This document shows positions 1-7,378 of a DNA stretch of 14,227 nt, in pieces. The position numbers and the translations under genes were made by a program. Origin of the DNA: an uncultured Coriobacteriaceae bacterium (lineage in GTDB: Bacteria; Actinomycetota; Coriobacteriia; Coriobacteriales; Eggerthellaceae); NCBI GenBank assembly GCA_900550385.1, contig URRZ01000057.1:1-14227 (forward strand). The letters are read 5' to 3'. Numbering within the stretch: position 1 is the first letter of the stretch; the number at the start of each line of letters is the position of its first letter. The notes beneath the pieces are model-generated. The model saw nothing but the letters and a program-made list of their open reading frames with translations, was not told the origin of the DNA and ran no database searches.

Positions 1-375
1 CCCCGCATACAGCTCGCGACGGTTCGCGGGATCGGTGGGATCGGCGGGACCCGATGCGGAGGATCGGGCGGCGCGAGATGCCTCGCGGGCGTCTCCGGGC
101 GCTTCCTGCGGGCCGAACGATTCGGAATGGACTTCGCGGGGCTCGACGTCGAGGGGAAGCGGGCGCTCCGGCTCCAGCGGAAGCGTCGCCCAAAGCACCG
201 CGTAGGCGACGATGCCCACACCCAGCGTCATCAGGCACAGCAGCACCATGAAGATGCGCACGACCACCGGGTCCAGTCCGAGGCGCCCCGCGATGCCCGC
301 GCACACGCCCCCCGCCAGCGCATCCCTCGATCGTTGCAATCCCGAATCCGACACGGCGCCCTCGCTCGAAATCAT
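1..375 (-). CDS. PspC-domain membrane protein (C-terminus cut by window edge)
   Basis: An open frame of 125 codons runs from an ATG at 375 off the left edge without a stop. The N-terminal half matches a PspC domain: an Arg/Asp start, the block ALAGGVCAGIAGRLGLDPV (about residues 20-38), then one hydrophobic segment (about 39-66, VRIFMVLLCLMTLGVGIVAY). A hydrophilic, acidic and Ser/Ala-rich region follows and continues beyond the window. PspC proteins sit in the cytoplasmic membrane and take part in phage-shock or envelope-stress responses; in actinobacteria the domain is also fused to sensor kinases or other C-terminal parts, so the full architecture is unknown here. The ATG has a poorly spaced ribosome site (AGGGG directly next to it). 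A GTG at 354 preceded by GAGGG is an alternative start. It follows the CNNM gene by 41 bp on the same strand and is probably co-transcribed with it. Confidence 0.85.
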   Translation of the reverse strand, partial: MISSEGAVSDSGLQRSRDALAGGVCAGIAGRLGLDPVVVRIFMVLLCLMTLGVGIVAYAVLWATLPLEPERPLPLDVEPREVHSESFGPQEAPGDAREASRAARSSASGPADPTDPANRRELYAG

Positions 376-416
376 CCCCTGCGCGCAGCCGGAGCCCGCG
401 CATCCCGTCGGCGGCG

Positions 417-1775
417 TTATTCCGAAGAGCCGCCGTCGCCAGCCGCGCCGTCGGCCGCCCCGTCCGAGGCGTCCTCGCCCGAAGGCTCGGGCAGGCGCGT
501 GACCCGGATGGTGGAGATGCGGCGGCGACGCATCGCCTGGATCTTGAACCGGTACCCCGATATCACGAACTCGTCGCCCATCTGCGGCACGACGTCGATG
601 GTGTCCATCAGCCAGCCGGCGATGGTCTCATAGTCGTCGGAGTCGACGACCGGCCATCCCAGCTCGGCGGCCTCGTCGACCGGCAGCCTGCCGTCCACCA
701 CCCACTCGTCCTCGGCGATGGTCGAGACGTACTTGCCGTCCTCGACATCGGTCTCGTCGCCGATCTCGCCGACGATCTCCTCCAGAATGTCCTCGACGGT
801 AATTAAACCATCGGTGCCGCCGTATTCGTCCACGACGATGGCCATCTGTTGCCGATTCGTTTGCATCTCGGACAGGAGCGGGTACACGTCCTTGGTCTCG
901 GGCACGAACAGCGCCTCGTAGGCGTAATGCCCCACCGGCTCGTCGCCCTTGCCGTCGAGGATGGGCGCCACCAGGTCCTTGTAGTGGACGATGCCCACGA
1001 TGGTGTCGTAGTCCTCGCGGTAGACGGGCAGGCGCGAGTACCCGGTGCCGCGCATGCGGTCGACCGCCTGCCGCACCGTCTCCACGTCCTCGACGAATAT
1101 CATGTCGACGCGCGGCTGCATCACCTCGCGCACGGTCATATCGCCCAAGTCCAAGATGTCGTGGATCATGCGCTTCTCGTCGTCGAGCAGCTCGTCGTTG
1201 TCCTTGACGATGTACTTGATCTCCTCCTCCGACACGCTCTGGCGGTCGTCGGAGCTCTTGATGTGGAACAGGCAGGACAGCGCGTTCGCCGAAGCCGACG
1301 TGAGCCACACCAAAGGCTTCGCTATCGTGCGGAACACGCCCAAGGGGCCCGCCACCATCTTGCTGACGCGCTCGGCATCGGAAAGCGCGATGCGCTTGGG
1401 GACCAGCTCGCCCACGACGATGCTCAGGTAGGAGACCGCTAAGGTGATGAGGATGGGGGAAAGCGCCGGGGCGATGAACGTGAGCCAGTCGATCCCCCAC
1501 CCGGAGAACCACTGCGCCAAGGGATTGGACAGGTTCGTCGAAGCCGCCGCAGAGGCGAAGAACCCGACCAGCGTGATGGCGACCTGGATAGTCGCCAGGA
1601 AGTTGCCGGAGTCGGTCGCCAGCGCCAACGCGCGCTTCGCACGGCGGTCGCCCTCGTCGGCTTCCTTTTGGAGCATCACCTGCTTGGCGTTCACCACGGC
1701 CATCTCCGACATCGAGAAGTAGCCGTTCACCAGCACGAGGACGAGCGTGACGACGATGCTTATGCCTATGTCCAT
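417..1775 (-). CDS. CNNM / CBS-pair / CorC_HlyC-domain membrane protein (hemolysin C family, 452 aa)
   Basis: This has the full architecture of the CNNM/CorC (TlyC, YfjD/YhdP-like) family. A CNNM transmembrane domain occupies about residues 1-170, with the signature GELVPKRIAL at 122-131. A CBS pair at about 205-330 opens with REVMQPRVDM (216-225) and ends with DEYGGTDGLITVEDILEE (316-333). A C-terminal CorC_HlyC domain lies at about 350-428. The last 24 residues are an acidic Gly/Ala/Asp-rich tail. Family members are linked to Mg2+/Co2+ efflux or Na+/Mg2+ exchange; the name hemolysin is historical. The start at 1775 is the only in-frame initiator; GAAGGAG lies 13 nt upstream, a long spacing. 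The gene follows the hemolysin III gene by 57 bp and precedes the PspC gene by 41 bp, so an operon is likely. Substrate specificity cannot be read from the sequence. Confidence 0.95.
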   Translation of the reverse strand: MDIGISIVVTLVLVLVNGYFSMSEMAVVNAKQVMLQKEADEGDRRAKRALALATDSGNFLATIQVAITLVGFFASAAASTNLSNPLAQWFSGWGIDWLTFIAPALSPILITLAVSYLSIVVGELVPKRIALSDAERVSKMVAGPLGVFRTIAKPLVWLTSASANALSCLFHIKSSDDRQSVSEEEIKYIVKDNDELLDDEKRMIHDILDLGDMTVREVMQPRVDMIFVEDVETVRQAVDRMRGTGYSRLPVYREDYDTIVGIVHYKDLVAPILDGKGDEPVGHYAYEALFVPETKDVYPLLSEMQTNRQQMAIVVDEYGGTDGLITVEDILEEIVGEIGDETDVEDGKYVSTIAEDEWVVDGRLPVDEAAELGWPVVDSDDYETIAGWLMDTIDVVPQMGDEFVISGYRFKIQAMRRRRISTIRVTRLPEPSGEDASDGAADGAAGDGGSSE

Positions 1776-1832
1776 AACGGTTTCATCACTCCTTCTGCAA
1801 ACGGGTCGCCGCGCTTTCCGCGCGCGGTCCGC

Positions 1833-2690
1833 CTACATCACGAACAAAAGTACGGCGAGGAAGTGGCATATGCTTCCCGCCAGCACCAGCACATGGAAGA
1901 TGGTGTGCATGTAGGGGATCTTCTTCAGCACGTAGAAGACGCACCCGACGGTATAGCAGGCGCCGCCTGCGGCCAGCAGGGCGAACCCCGGGCCGGAGAA
2001 CGCCTGGACGAGCTGGGGAAGGAACGCCACCACGCTCCAGCCCAGCATCAGGTACAGCACCGCGGATATCCAGCGCGGGCGGAACACCCAGAACGCCTCG
2101 CACGCGACGCCGGCCAAGGCCACCGCCCAGACGAACGCACACAGCCAGACGCCGCCGAACGGAGCGAGCGTGATCAGGCAGAACGGCGTGTAAGTGCCCG
2201 CGATGAACAGGTAGATGCAGCTGTGGTCGAGCACTTTGAACACGCGCTTGGCGCCATCGGCGGAGATGGCGTGGTAGAGCGTGGACATCAGGTACTCCAG
2301 CAGCATGGTGACGGAATAGACCAGCGCGGCGAACAGGAAGACGCCGCCCCCGTCATCGAGCGCAGCCACGACCAGGATCGGTATGGCGGCGATGGAGAGG
2401 AGGGCGCCGACGCCGTGCGTCACCGAGTTCGCCACTTCCTCGCCGAGCGTGTACTCGCGCACGTTGCGCTTGCGCTGCCTCTCGTTCGCGGGGGTGCCGG
2501 CGCGCTCGCCGCGATGCTCGTAAGCGGCTTTCACGGTGCGGGGGCCGAACTGGGACGGCGTCCATTCATGGGAGCCGCGCTCCGCCGACGGGCCCTCTTC
2601 CCGGGGCCGGGGCGGCGTCACGACGCGGGATCCGAAGGAGCGGCTACTTCGGCCACCCCCGTCGGCAGATGATGTCGCTTGTGCGTTCAT
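1833..2690 (-). CDS. Hemolysin III / PAQR-family seven-helix membrane protein (285 aa)
   Basis: From about residue 79 the protein is a typical bacterial hemolysin III (YqfA/YplQ, PAQR superfamily). EEVANSVTHGVGALLS (84-99) supplies the first conserved Glu and His. MSTLYHAIS (135-143) and LDHSCIYLFIAGTYTP (154-169) form the second motif. HTIFHVLVLAGSICHF (262-277) gives the C-terminal H-x3-H and a further His that bind a metal in this superfamily. About seven hydrophobic helices span 90-285. The first 78 residues are polar, Arg/Pro/Ser-rich and lack a membrane helix; they lengthen the protein beyond the usual 210-220 residues. I chose the ATG at 2690, 5 nt after the upstream stop. An in-frame ATG at 2738 would overlap that gene. 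No good ribosome site is visible, so reinitiation after the upstream gene is likely. Despite the name, toxicity should not be assumed. Confidence 0.93.
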   Translation of the reverse strand: MNAQATSSADGGGRSSRSFGSRVVTPPRPREEGPSAERGSHEWTPSQFGPRTVKAAYEHRGERAGTPANERQRKRNVREYTLGEEVANSVTHGVGALLSIAAIPILVVAALDDGGGVFLFAALVYSVTMLLEYLMSTLYHAISADGAKRVFKVLDHSCIYLFIAGTYTPFCLITLAPFGGVWLCAFVWAVALAGVACEAFWVFRPRWISAVLYLMLGWSVVAFLPQLVQAFSGPGFALLAAGGACYTVGCVFYVLKKIPYMHTIFHVLVLAGSICHFLAVLLFVM

Positions 2691-2695
2691 ACCCG

Positions 2696-4729
2696 CTACG
2701 ATACCACATCCGCGCGGGGCCGCACCCAGTCGAGCCACGCTTGGGCATCTTCTTCACAGACGTCGATGAGGCTGACGGTGGTCCCGCCGGTACCGGCGGC
2801 GGTGCGCACGGCGATGGTCGCGGTGCGGGCGCGCCGCTGGAAGGGGTTGGTGCGGGTGTAGCCGAACTGGATCTTGTGGCGGGGGAAGCCCACCGTCTCG
2901 CGCGCCATACCGCCGTTGGTGACCTGCATGAAGCGGCGGTTGTAGGCGAAGGCCGACCCGCGCGCCCACAGCACCGCGCCCACGACCTCCAACGCGAAGA
3001 CGATCAGGCACACCGCGTAGGCGGCGCACGCGCCGATGTTGAGGTAGCCGAGCACCATCTGGCCGTCGGGGCCGGCGCCCTGCAGCACCAGGTTGGCGAT
3101 CGCCTGGGCCGCGGCGACCAGCACCGCCAGCCAGAAGCCCGCGCCCTGCAGGATGCCCCGGCGGATGACGGCGCGGCGCAGCGCGACGGGGGCGAGGCGC
3201 TTCCCGCCGGCGGGCATGTCGGCGAACTCGGGGATGATGCCCGCCAGGATCTCCGGCACGCGATCGACTTTCACGAACGGATGGATGACCAGCCCCTGCT
3301 GGCTCAGGCTTTGGCCCTGGTCGCTTTGCGAGGGATCGGCGGCGTCGATCTTGCCCAGCGACAGCTCGCAGTAGCCCAGAAGGCGGCGGATCACGCTCTG
3401 CTTGACGATGACCGATTGCACGCGATCGACATCGACGCCCCGGATGCGGTGCTGCAGAAGCCCGTGCTCGACCTCGATGCGGCTGCCACGGCGGCGAGCC
3501 TTGAAACCGCCGAACTGGATGCAGGTCCCCACGACCGAGAACGCCCACAGCACGACGGCGCCCCCAAGGCAGGCCACGATGCCCAGCGCAAGCAGGCTGC
3601 CCCCGAGGGCGCTCGAGCCCGCCGAAAGCGCGGAATCCACCATCGCCCCCGCGGCATCCCCTGCCACGTCCATCACGCCGCCCGCCACCTGGAAGACCGT
3701 GGCGAGCACGCCGATGGCGGCGAGGACGAAGCCGGTGTTGTTGGAGAGGCCCGTGAAGACGAGCTCCTTGTTGCTCAGGCCGTACTCGTACGACGAGGCG
3801 CCCATGTCCACCGCCTCGCCGGCGAACACGCCGCGCACGTCATCCCACACTTCCGAACCGACGTCGAGCACGTTGCCTGCGGAAGCGGGCTGCTGCAAGG
3901 CGGCGGGAGCGCCCGGGGCGCCGAAGGGCGCCGCAGCGGTCGGGGCAGCGGGCATGGCGGCCGCCGGCGCGCCGGCGGCAAGCGGGGCGGTGGGAGCGGC
4001 CCCCATGGCGCAGGCCGCGGAGGCGGGGGCCGCCGCCGGTGCCGGACGGGCGCCTTCCATGCCCAGGATGCGGCGCTTGCGGAGGTACAGCTCCATGCGC
4101 AGGCGCTCCGCCTGGTCCTTCGTCACATACGGCACGCGCACCGCCGTGTGCGATGCGCCGCCGGCCGTGTCCACGCTCACCGTGCACACGCCGAAGATGC
4201 GCTGCAGCAGCGAGGCATGCTGGTCGACCGACTGGACGCGCTGATAGGGCACGTGGATGCGCTTTTTGTTGAAGATGCCCGAATACAGGCTGAACTCCTC
4301 GTCGCCGATCTCGTACCACAGATGGCGGTACGACCACCACTGGTACAGCAAGCACAGCAGGAAGACCACCACGATGATCGCCGCGATTCCCAGACCGGCC
4401 ACCATCATGATGAATCCGTCGACACGACCCGCTCCTTCAAAGAACGAGCCGATCATCGAGGAGAACAGCGAGATGCCAAGCGCCACGATGATGATGCCGG
4501 CGGAGCGCAGCGAGCCCAGCCAGACGTAGCTGTGATGCACGTAGTGGCGCTGGTGCTCGGCGGGTTGCAGGTCCGCGATAGGCTGCACGGCAGACGCGGA
4601 CTGCGCGGTCGGTTGCTGGGGCGCGGCGAGTTGCTGCGACGCGACCGATTGCGCCGCCTGCACGGGCTGCGCAACCTGAGCGTGTTGCGGCTCCTGCGCC
4701 GACGCGCCCTGGGGAACGCGCTCGTCCAT
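2696..4729 (-). CDS. ydbT: YdbT-like protein with three bacterial PH (bPH2) domains (677 aa)
   Basis: The protein has three copies of the bPH2 unit with paired membrane helices. The first has helices at about 76-96 and 105-129, then a PH-like region at about 135-215 with the motif PYQRVQSVDQ. The second has helices at about 333-349 and 375-405, then 405-490 with GVDVDRVQSVIVKQS. The third has helices at about 527-548 and 565-588, then 590-673 with the divergent GFPRHKIQFGYTRTNPFQRR. The N-terminal 60 residues are Gln/Ala/Pro-rich, and residues 226-285 form an Ala/Pro linker between units 1 and 2. YdbS/YdbT pairs are membrane proteins of uncertain function (Bacillus homologues affect antimicrobial sensitivity). 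The ATG at 4729 shares its A with the TGA stop of the upstream gene (TGATG), pointing to coupled translation. The frame stays open to 5263, but that extension is only a shadow of the upstream gene. Confidence 0.93.
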   Translation of the reverse strand: MDERVPQGASAQEPQHAQVAQPVQAAQSVASQQLAAPQQPTAQSASAVQPIADLQPAEHQRHYVHHSYVWLGSLRSAGIIIVALGISLFSSMIGSFFEGAGRVDGFIMMVAGLGIAAIIVVVFLLCLLYQWWSYRHLWYEIGDEEFSLYSGIFNKKRIHVPYQRVQSVDQHASLLQRIFGVCTVSVDTAGGASHTAVRVPYVTKDQAERLRMELYLRKRRILGMEGARPAPAAAPASAACAMGAAPTAPLAAGAPAAAMPAAPTAAAPFGAPGAPAALQQPASAGNVLDVGSEVWDDVRGVFAGEAVDMGASSYEYGLSNKELVFTGLSNNTGFVLAAIGVLATVFQVAGGVMDVAGDAAGAMVDSALSAGSSALGGSLLALGIVACLGGAVVLWAFSVVGTCIQFGGFKARRRGSRIEVEHGLLQHRIRGVDVDRVQSVIVKQSVIRRLLGYCELSLGKIDAADPSQSDQGQSLSQQGLVIHPFVKVDRVPEILAGIIPEFADMPAGGKRLAPVALRRAVIRRGILQGAGFWLAVLVAAAQAIANLVLQGAGPDGQMVLGYLNIGACAAYAVCLIVFALEVVGAVLWARGSAFAYNRRFMQVTNGGMARETVGFPRHKIQFGYTRTNPFQRRARTATIAVRTAAGTGGTTVSLIDVCEEDAQAWLDWVRPRADVVS

Positions 4730-5220
4730 CACACGTCCTCCTGGGCGATGCGCGCGAGCTCGGCGGCCTTGTCGCGCAGCTGCTCGGCGACCTCGGAGGC
4801 GAGCCCGGGGATCTCGTGCTCGCCAGCGGCGGTGGCCACGGTCACGCTTGCCAGGCCGAACGCGCGCTGGATGGGCCCTTGGCGCGTGTCGGTGTTCTGG
4901 ACGCGGATGAACGGGATGATGTAGCGCTTGCGCCAGACGATGCCCTTGGCGATGTCCAGGTAGTCGTCGGAGAGCTGGTAGCGCCAGCGCGCATACCGGA
5001 TCGGCGGAAGCACCGCAAGCCACACGACAAGGCACAGCGCCCACACGGCGGCGATGATGCCCGTCACCATCCACGCCCAGCCGGAGGCGGGATCGACGAT
5101 GGCGATGATGGGGAACGCGATGCCGCAGCACAGGAACAGGATGCAGATCCACACCGCATCGTTGATGCGCCACACCGTCTTCACGCGCGGGTCCAGCTGG
5201 TTCGCCGGCAGCTCTTTCAT
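4729..5220 (-). CDS. ydbS: YdbS-like bPH2-domain membrane protein (163 aa)
   Basis: This is a short protein with two hydrophobic segments at about residues 22-43 and 49-72, followed by one bPH2 domain (about 74-150). The domain carries the family pattern YQLSDDYLDIAKGIVWRKR (81-99), then PFIRVQNTDTRQGPIQRAFG (103-122) and VTVATAAGEHEIPG. Length and layout match YdbS, the usual partner encoded just before YdbT. The two proteins probably form a membrane complex; the biochemical role is not established. The start is supported by AGGAG 5 nt before the ATG. The upstream continuation of the frame lies in the divergent promoter region and antisense to yqeY, so I excluded it. A probable extended -10 promoter lies at 5275-5280. 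This is the first gene of the leftward operon. Confidence 0.94.
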   Translation of the reverse strand: MKELPANQLDPRVKTVWRINDAVWICILFLCCGIAFPIIAIVDPASGWAWMVTGIIAAVWALCLVVWLAVLPPIRYARWRYQLSDDYLDIAKGIVWRKRYIIPFIRVQNTDTRQGPIQRAFGLASVTVATAAGEHEIPGLASEVAEQLRDKAAELARIAQEDV

Positions 5221-5274
5221 GGTCTCCTGCTTTCGATGGTCGGGGTCGCGAAGGGTTCTCCAACGCGCCGATCC

Positions 5275-5306
5275 ATCATAGCAGAGCGAACAGGCGCCCC
5301 CCCCCC
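5275..5306 (-). promoter_or_regulatory. Probable promoter of the ydbS-ydbT operon
   Basis: On the minus strand, TGCTATGAT gives a good extended -10 (TATGAT at 5280-5275 with the TG dinucleotide upstream). There is no recognisable -35: at the usual 17-nt spacing the position falls inside a run of ten G (C10 on the plus strand, 5297-5306). The predicted leader to the ydbS ATG at 5220 is about 48 nt. The extended -10 may compensate for the missing -35, or the promoter may need an activator. Confidence 0.5.
5297..5306. repeat. C10 homopolymer between divergent promoters
   Basis: Ten consecutive C on the plus strand sit between the two divergent promoters, over the expected -35 position of the ydbS promoter. 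Such tracts slip in replication and are also hard to sequence, so the true length is uncertain. Confidence 0.85.
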
Positions 5307-5323
5307 GGCGAATCAACGGTTCC

Positions 5324-5351
5324 TCCACAGTCTGCGGCGCTGCGCTATACT
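5324..5351 (+). promoter_or_regulatory. Probable promoter of yqeY
   Basis: TCCACA (5324-5329, four of six matches to TTGACA) is followed after 16 nt by TATACT (5346-5351). This is a good vegetative-type promoter in an otherwise GC-rich region. It would give a leader of about 60 nt before the ATG at 5419. Confidence 0.6.
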
Positions 5352-5418
5352 CGCATGCGGAAACGATTGCGACGGGGATCCGGACGCAGCGGGACGCGAT
5401 AGGGGGATCGAGGAGCAT

Positions 5419-5862
5419 ATGACCTACGACGAGCTGAAGAACCTGATCAAAGATGCCATGAAGGCGCATGACAAGACGCGCCTGTCCATCCTGCGCCAAG
5501 TGCACGGCGAGCTGAAGAACATCGAGGTGGACGAGCGCCGCGAGGTGACCGACACCGACGTGGACGCCATGCTCAAGCGCGTGATCAAGCAGACCAAGGA
5601 GACGCTGGAGGGCTCCATCAAGGCCGCCAACAACCAGGAGCGCACCGACACGCTGGCCGCGCAGGTGGAGATCCTGGAGGGACTGCTTCCCAAGCAGATC
5701 GCAGGCGACGAGCTGATGGCGCTGATCGACGCCACGCTGGCGGAAACCGGCGCGACGGCCAAAAAGGAGATGGGCCGCGTGATGGGCGCCCTCACCCAGA
5801 AGACGGGCGGCAACTTCGACAAAGCGGCGGCGGCGAAGGAGCTGCAGAGCCGCTTGGCATAG
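5419..5862 (+). CDS. yqeY: GatB/YqeY-domain protein (147 aa)
   Basis: The whole protein is one YqeY domain of normal length. It opens with a helical region containing MKAHDKTRLSILRQVHGELK, followed by a conserved central stretch (TLEGSIKAANNQERTDTLAA, then EILEGLLPKQI). It ends with the family C-terminus KKEMGRVMGALTQKTGGNFD. The domain resembles the tail of the GatB subunit of the tRNA-dependent amidotransferase and is thought to contact tRNA, but the free-standing protein's job is not established. The start is placed at 5419 because GAGGAG lies 3 nt upstream and the homology begins here; the open frame further upstream is antisense to ydbS. It is the only plus-strand gene, divergent from ydbS, convergent with the DUF4190 gene, and followed by a strong terminator. 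Confidence 0.95.
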   Translation: MTYDELKNLIKDAMKAHDKTRLSILRQVHGELKNIEVDERREVTDTDVDAMLKRVIKQTKETLEGSIKAANNQERTDTLAAQVEILEGLLPKQIAGDELMALIDATLAETGATAKKEMGRVMGALTQKTGGNFDKAAAAKELQSRLA

Positions 5863-5893
5863 CTCCGGAAGCCATAACCGCGCACCAGAACGC

Positions 5894-5930
5894 AGCGGGG
5901 CCCTCCGCATGATGCGGAGGGCCCCGCTTT
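5894..5930. terminator. Strong hairpin terminator between convergent genes
   Basis: AGCGGGGCCCTCCGC (5894-5908) pairs perfectly with GCGGAGGGCCCCGCT (5914-5928) around the loop ATGAT, followed by a short T run (5928-5930). It lies 32 bp after the yqeY stop and 47 bp beyond the stop of the converging DUF4190 gene. It most likely ends yqeY transcription. The short T run favours the plus strand, but the symmetric stem could serve both. Confidence 0.85.
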
Positions 5931-5976
5931 GCTAGAACCCGCGGATATGCCGGCTAGGCACCGGCAGCCGGCAGGA

Positions 5977-7281
5977 TCAGAACAGCCCGAACATGAACTC
6001 GAGCTCCTCCTCCCAAGACTCCTGGTCGACCGTCCACGCGTCGCCCTGCTTCGTCACATCCAAGGCGGTGTAGTACTCGGTCATGTCGGTCGTCGACTCC
6101 ATCGCGGAGGAAAGCACCTGGCCCAGCTGCAGCAGGGCCGCCGACTCGTCGAGGCCGTCGACCGCGCCCGAATCGGTCAGATCCTGGACGCCGTCGTTGA
6201 ACGCCGTCAGCATGGCGTAGATGTCGCGCATCTGGGTTTCGGCGTACATCGTGCCCGTGCCGTCGCTGTAGGCATAGGCGCCATCCGGCGTGTAGGAGAA
6301 GTCCGTCGTCATCCACATGGCGACCGCAGCGGGATCCACGCCGAGCTGCGCGAGCGAGTAGCCGGTGTTCGAGGCGAACATCTCGTCGAACTTCTGACCC
6401 AGCCATGCGATCTGCTCGGGATCCTGGTTCGCCAGCTTGTCCAGCTGCGCGCAAGCGGCATCCTGGACGGCGGCGTCCTCGGCGTCGGTGGAGCTGTAGG
6501 AGTAAGAACGCGCCGTATCGGAGGCATCGGTATCCGACACGACGGAGACCGTCGCGATGCCCACGACCGCGATGGCGAGGATGAACATGATGACCGACAG
6601 GACGATGCCCGCGATGCCGCAGACCTTGCCGCCCGTCACCTTGCCGTTCCGCACGCCGCGCTTGACCGCCTTCGAGGCGAGCACGATGGCGACGATGCCC
6701 AAGACGATGCCGATGACGGGCGCCCAGCAGAACAGGATCGCCAAGATGCCGCACACCAGCGCCGCGACGCCGCTTCCCCCCGCCTGCGGGACCGGCTGCC
6801 CCATCATGGACGGATCGCCGTAATACGGGATCCCTCCGGGAACGGCGCCCGGCTGCTGGGGCTGGCCGTAGGGGCTTTGCGCCGGCTGTTGCGGCTGGCC
6901 GTAGGGGGCCTGCGAGGGTTGCTGGGGCTGGCCGAAAGCCGCTTGGCCCGCACCCGCCGCCTGGCCCGCCGCGGCGTCGCCGGCAAAGGGCTGCGTCCCA
7001 GCCGCCGGAACGGAGCCGGGCATCTGGGGCTGCTTCACCTCACCCGCCGTCTGGAGTCCGGGCATCTTCGGCTGCGGAACCTCGCTGGCAGGAGATGCAT
7101 CCGCCCCCTGCGGCTGCACCGCCCAATCCTGGGATGTCGCGGAACCCGCTTGGGGCTCCACCGCAGAATCCTGGATCCCCTCGCCCATCGGCTGGACGAT
7201 GGGCGACTGCGATGCATCCACCACGCCGCCCTGCTGACCCTGGCCGGAATCTGCCGAGCCGAAATCGCGATTCTCATCCAT
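5977..7281 (-). CDS. DUF4190-type membrane protein with Gln/Pro-rich N-terminus (434 aa)
   Basis: This has three parts. Residues 1-168 are low-complexity, rich in Gln, Pro, Ala and Gly, and include three tandem copies of an 11-residue unit (YGQPQQPxQxP, 116-148). Residues 170-248 hold two hydrophobic segments (about 171-203 and 219-247) joined by the basic stretch SKAVKRGVRNGKVTGGK, matching DUF4190 membrane domains (VAALVCGILAILF with GIVLGIVAIVLA). Residues 250-434 are acidic and probably extracytoplasmic, rich in Asp, Tyr, Trp and Met; I do not recognise this region. By layout the low-complexity part is cytoplasmic and the C-terminal domain is outside. The start is backed by AGGAAAGGGA 6 nt upstream of the ATG. 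It lies 180 bp after cydB behind a terminator and probable promoter. Function is unknown. Confidence 0.88.
   Translation of the reverse strand: MDENRDFGSADSGQGQQGGVVDASQSPIVQPMGEGIQDSAVEPQAGSATSQDWAVQPQGADASPASEVPQPKMPGLQTAGEVKQPQMPGSVPAAGTQPFAGDAAAGQAAGAGQAAFGQPQQPSQAPYGQPQQPAQSPYGQPQQPGAVPGGIPYYGDPSMMGQPVPQAGGSGVAALVCGILAILFCWAPVIGIVLGIVAIVLASKAVKRGVRNGKVTGGKVCGIAGIVLSVIMFILAIAVVGIATVSVVSDTDASDTARSYSYSSTDAEDAAVQDAACAQLDKLANQDPEQIAWLGQKFDEMFASNTGYSLAQLGVDPAAVAMWMTTDFSYTPDGAYAYSDGTGTMYAETQMRDIYAMLTAFNDGVQDLTDSGAVDGLDESAALLQLGQVLSSAMESTTDMTEYYTALDVTKQGDAWTVDQESWEEELEFMFGLF
6838..6936 (-). repeat. Three 33-bp coding repeats (YGQPQQPxQxP)
   Basis: Three consecutive 11-codon units inside the DUF4190 gene encode FGQPQQPSQAP, YGQPQQPAQSP and YGQPQQPGAVP (residues 116-148). 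Shared nucleotide blocks such as GGCTGGCCGTA on the plus strand show this is a recent tandem duplication, and copy number may vary between strains. Confidence 0.85.
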
Positions 7282-7352
7282 CTTCGTCCCTTTCCTCGAA
7301 ACCCCTTAGGCGCGATGCGCCGCAGGAGCCTTGCCGTAAGCTCGATGATCCA

Positions 7353-7378
7353 AGTATACACAGAAGCTACACAGAAGC
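7353..7378 (-). promoter_or_regulatory. Probable promoter of the DUF4190 gene with 11-bp tandem repeats
   Basis: On the minus strand two perfect, adjacent copies of GCTTCTGTGTA (plus-strand TACACAGAAGC at 7357-7367 and 7368-7378) run directly into TATACT (7358-7353), a good -10. No normal -35 is present at 17-18 nt. Repeats spaced one helical turn apart next to a -10 are a typical arrangement for activator sites, for example of OmpR/PhoB-family response regulators. The site lies about 72 nt before the ATG at 7281. Confidence 0.5.

Noticed and set aside
1795..1832. Hairpin CCGCGC/GCGCGG between hemolysin III and CNNM genes
   Set aside because: It has a 6-bp stem and no T run, so it is not supported as a terminator; it may be chance in GC-rich DNA.
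2669..4924. 751-codon open frame on the plus strand
   Set aside because: It is fully antisense to ydbT and the end of ydbS, with Arg/His/Asp/Ala-rich composition and no recognisable domain.
4816..5418. Upstream extension of the yqeY frame
   Set aside because: It lies antisense to ydbS and across the divergent promoter region. YqeY homology, ribosome site and promoter all place the start at 5419.
5221..5910. Upstream extension of the ydbS frame to 5910
   Set aside because: It runs antisense to yqeY and over the promoter region; AGGAG and family length fix the start at 5220.
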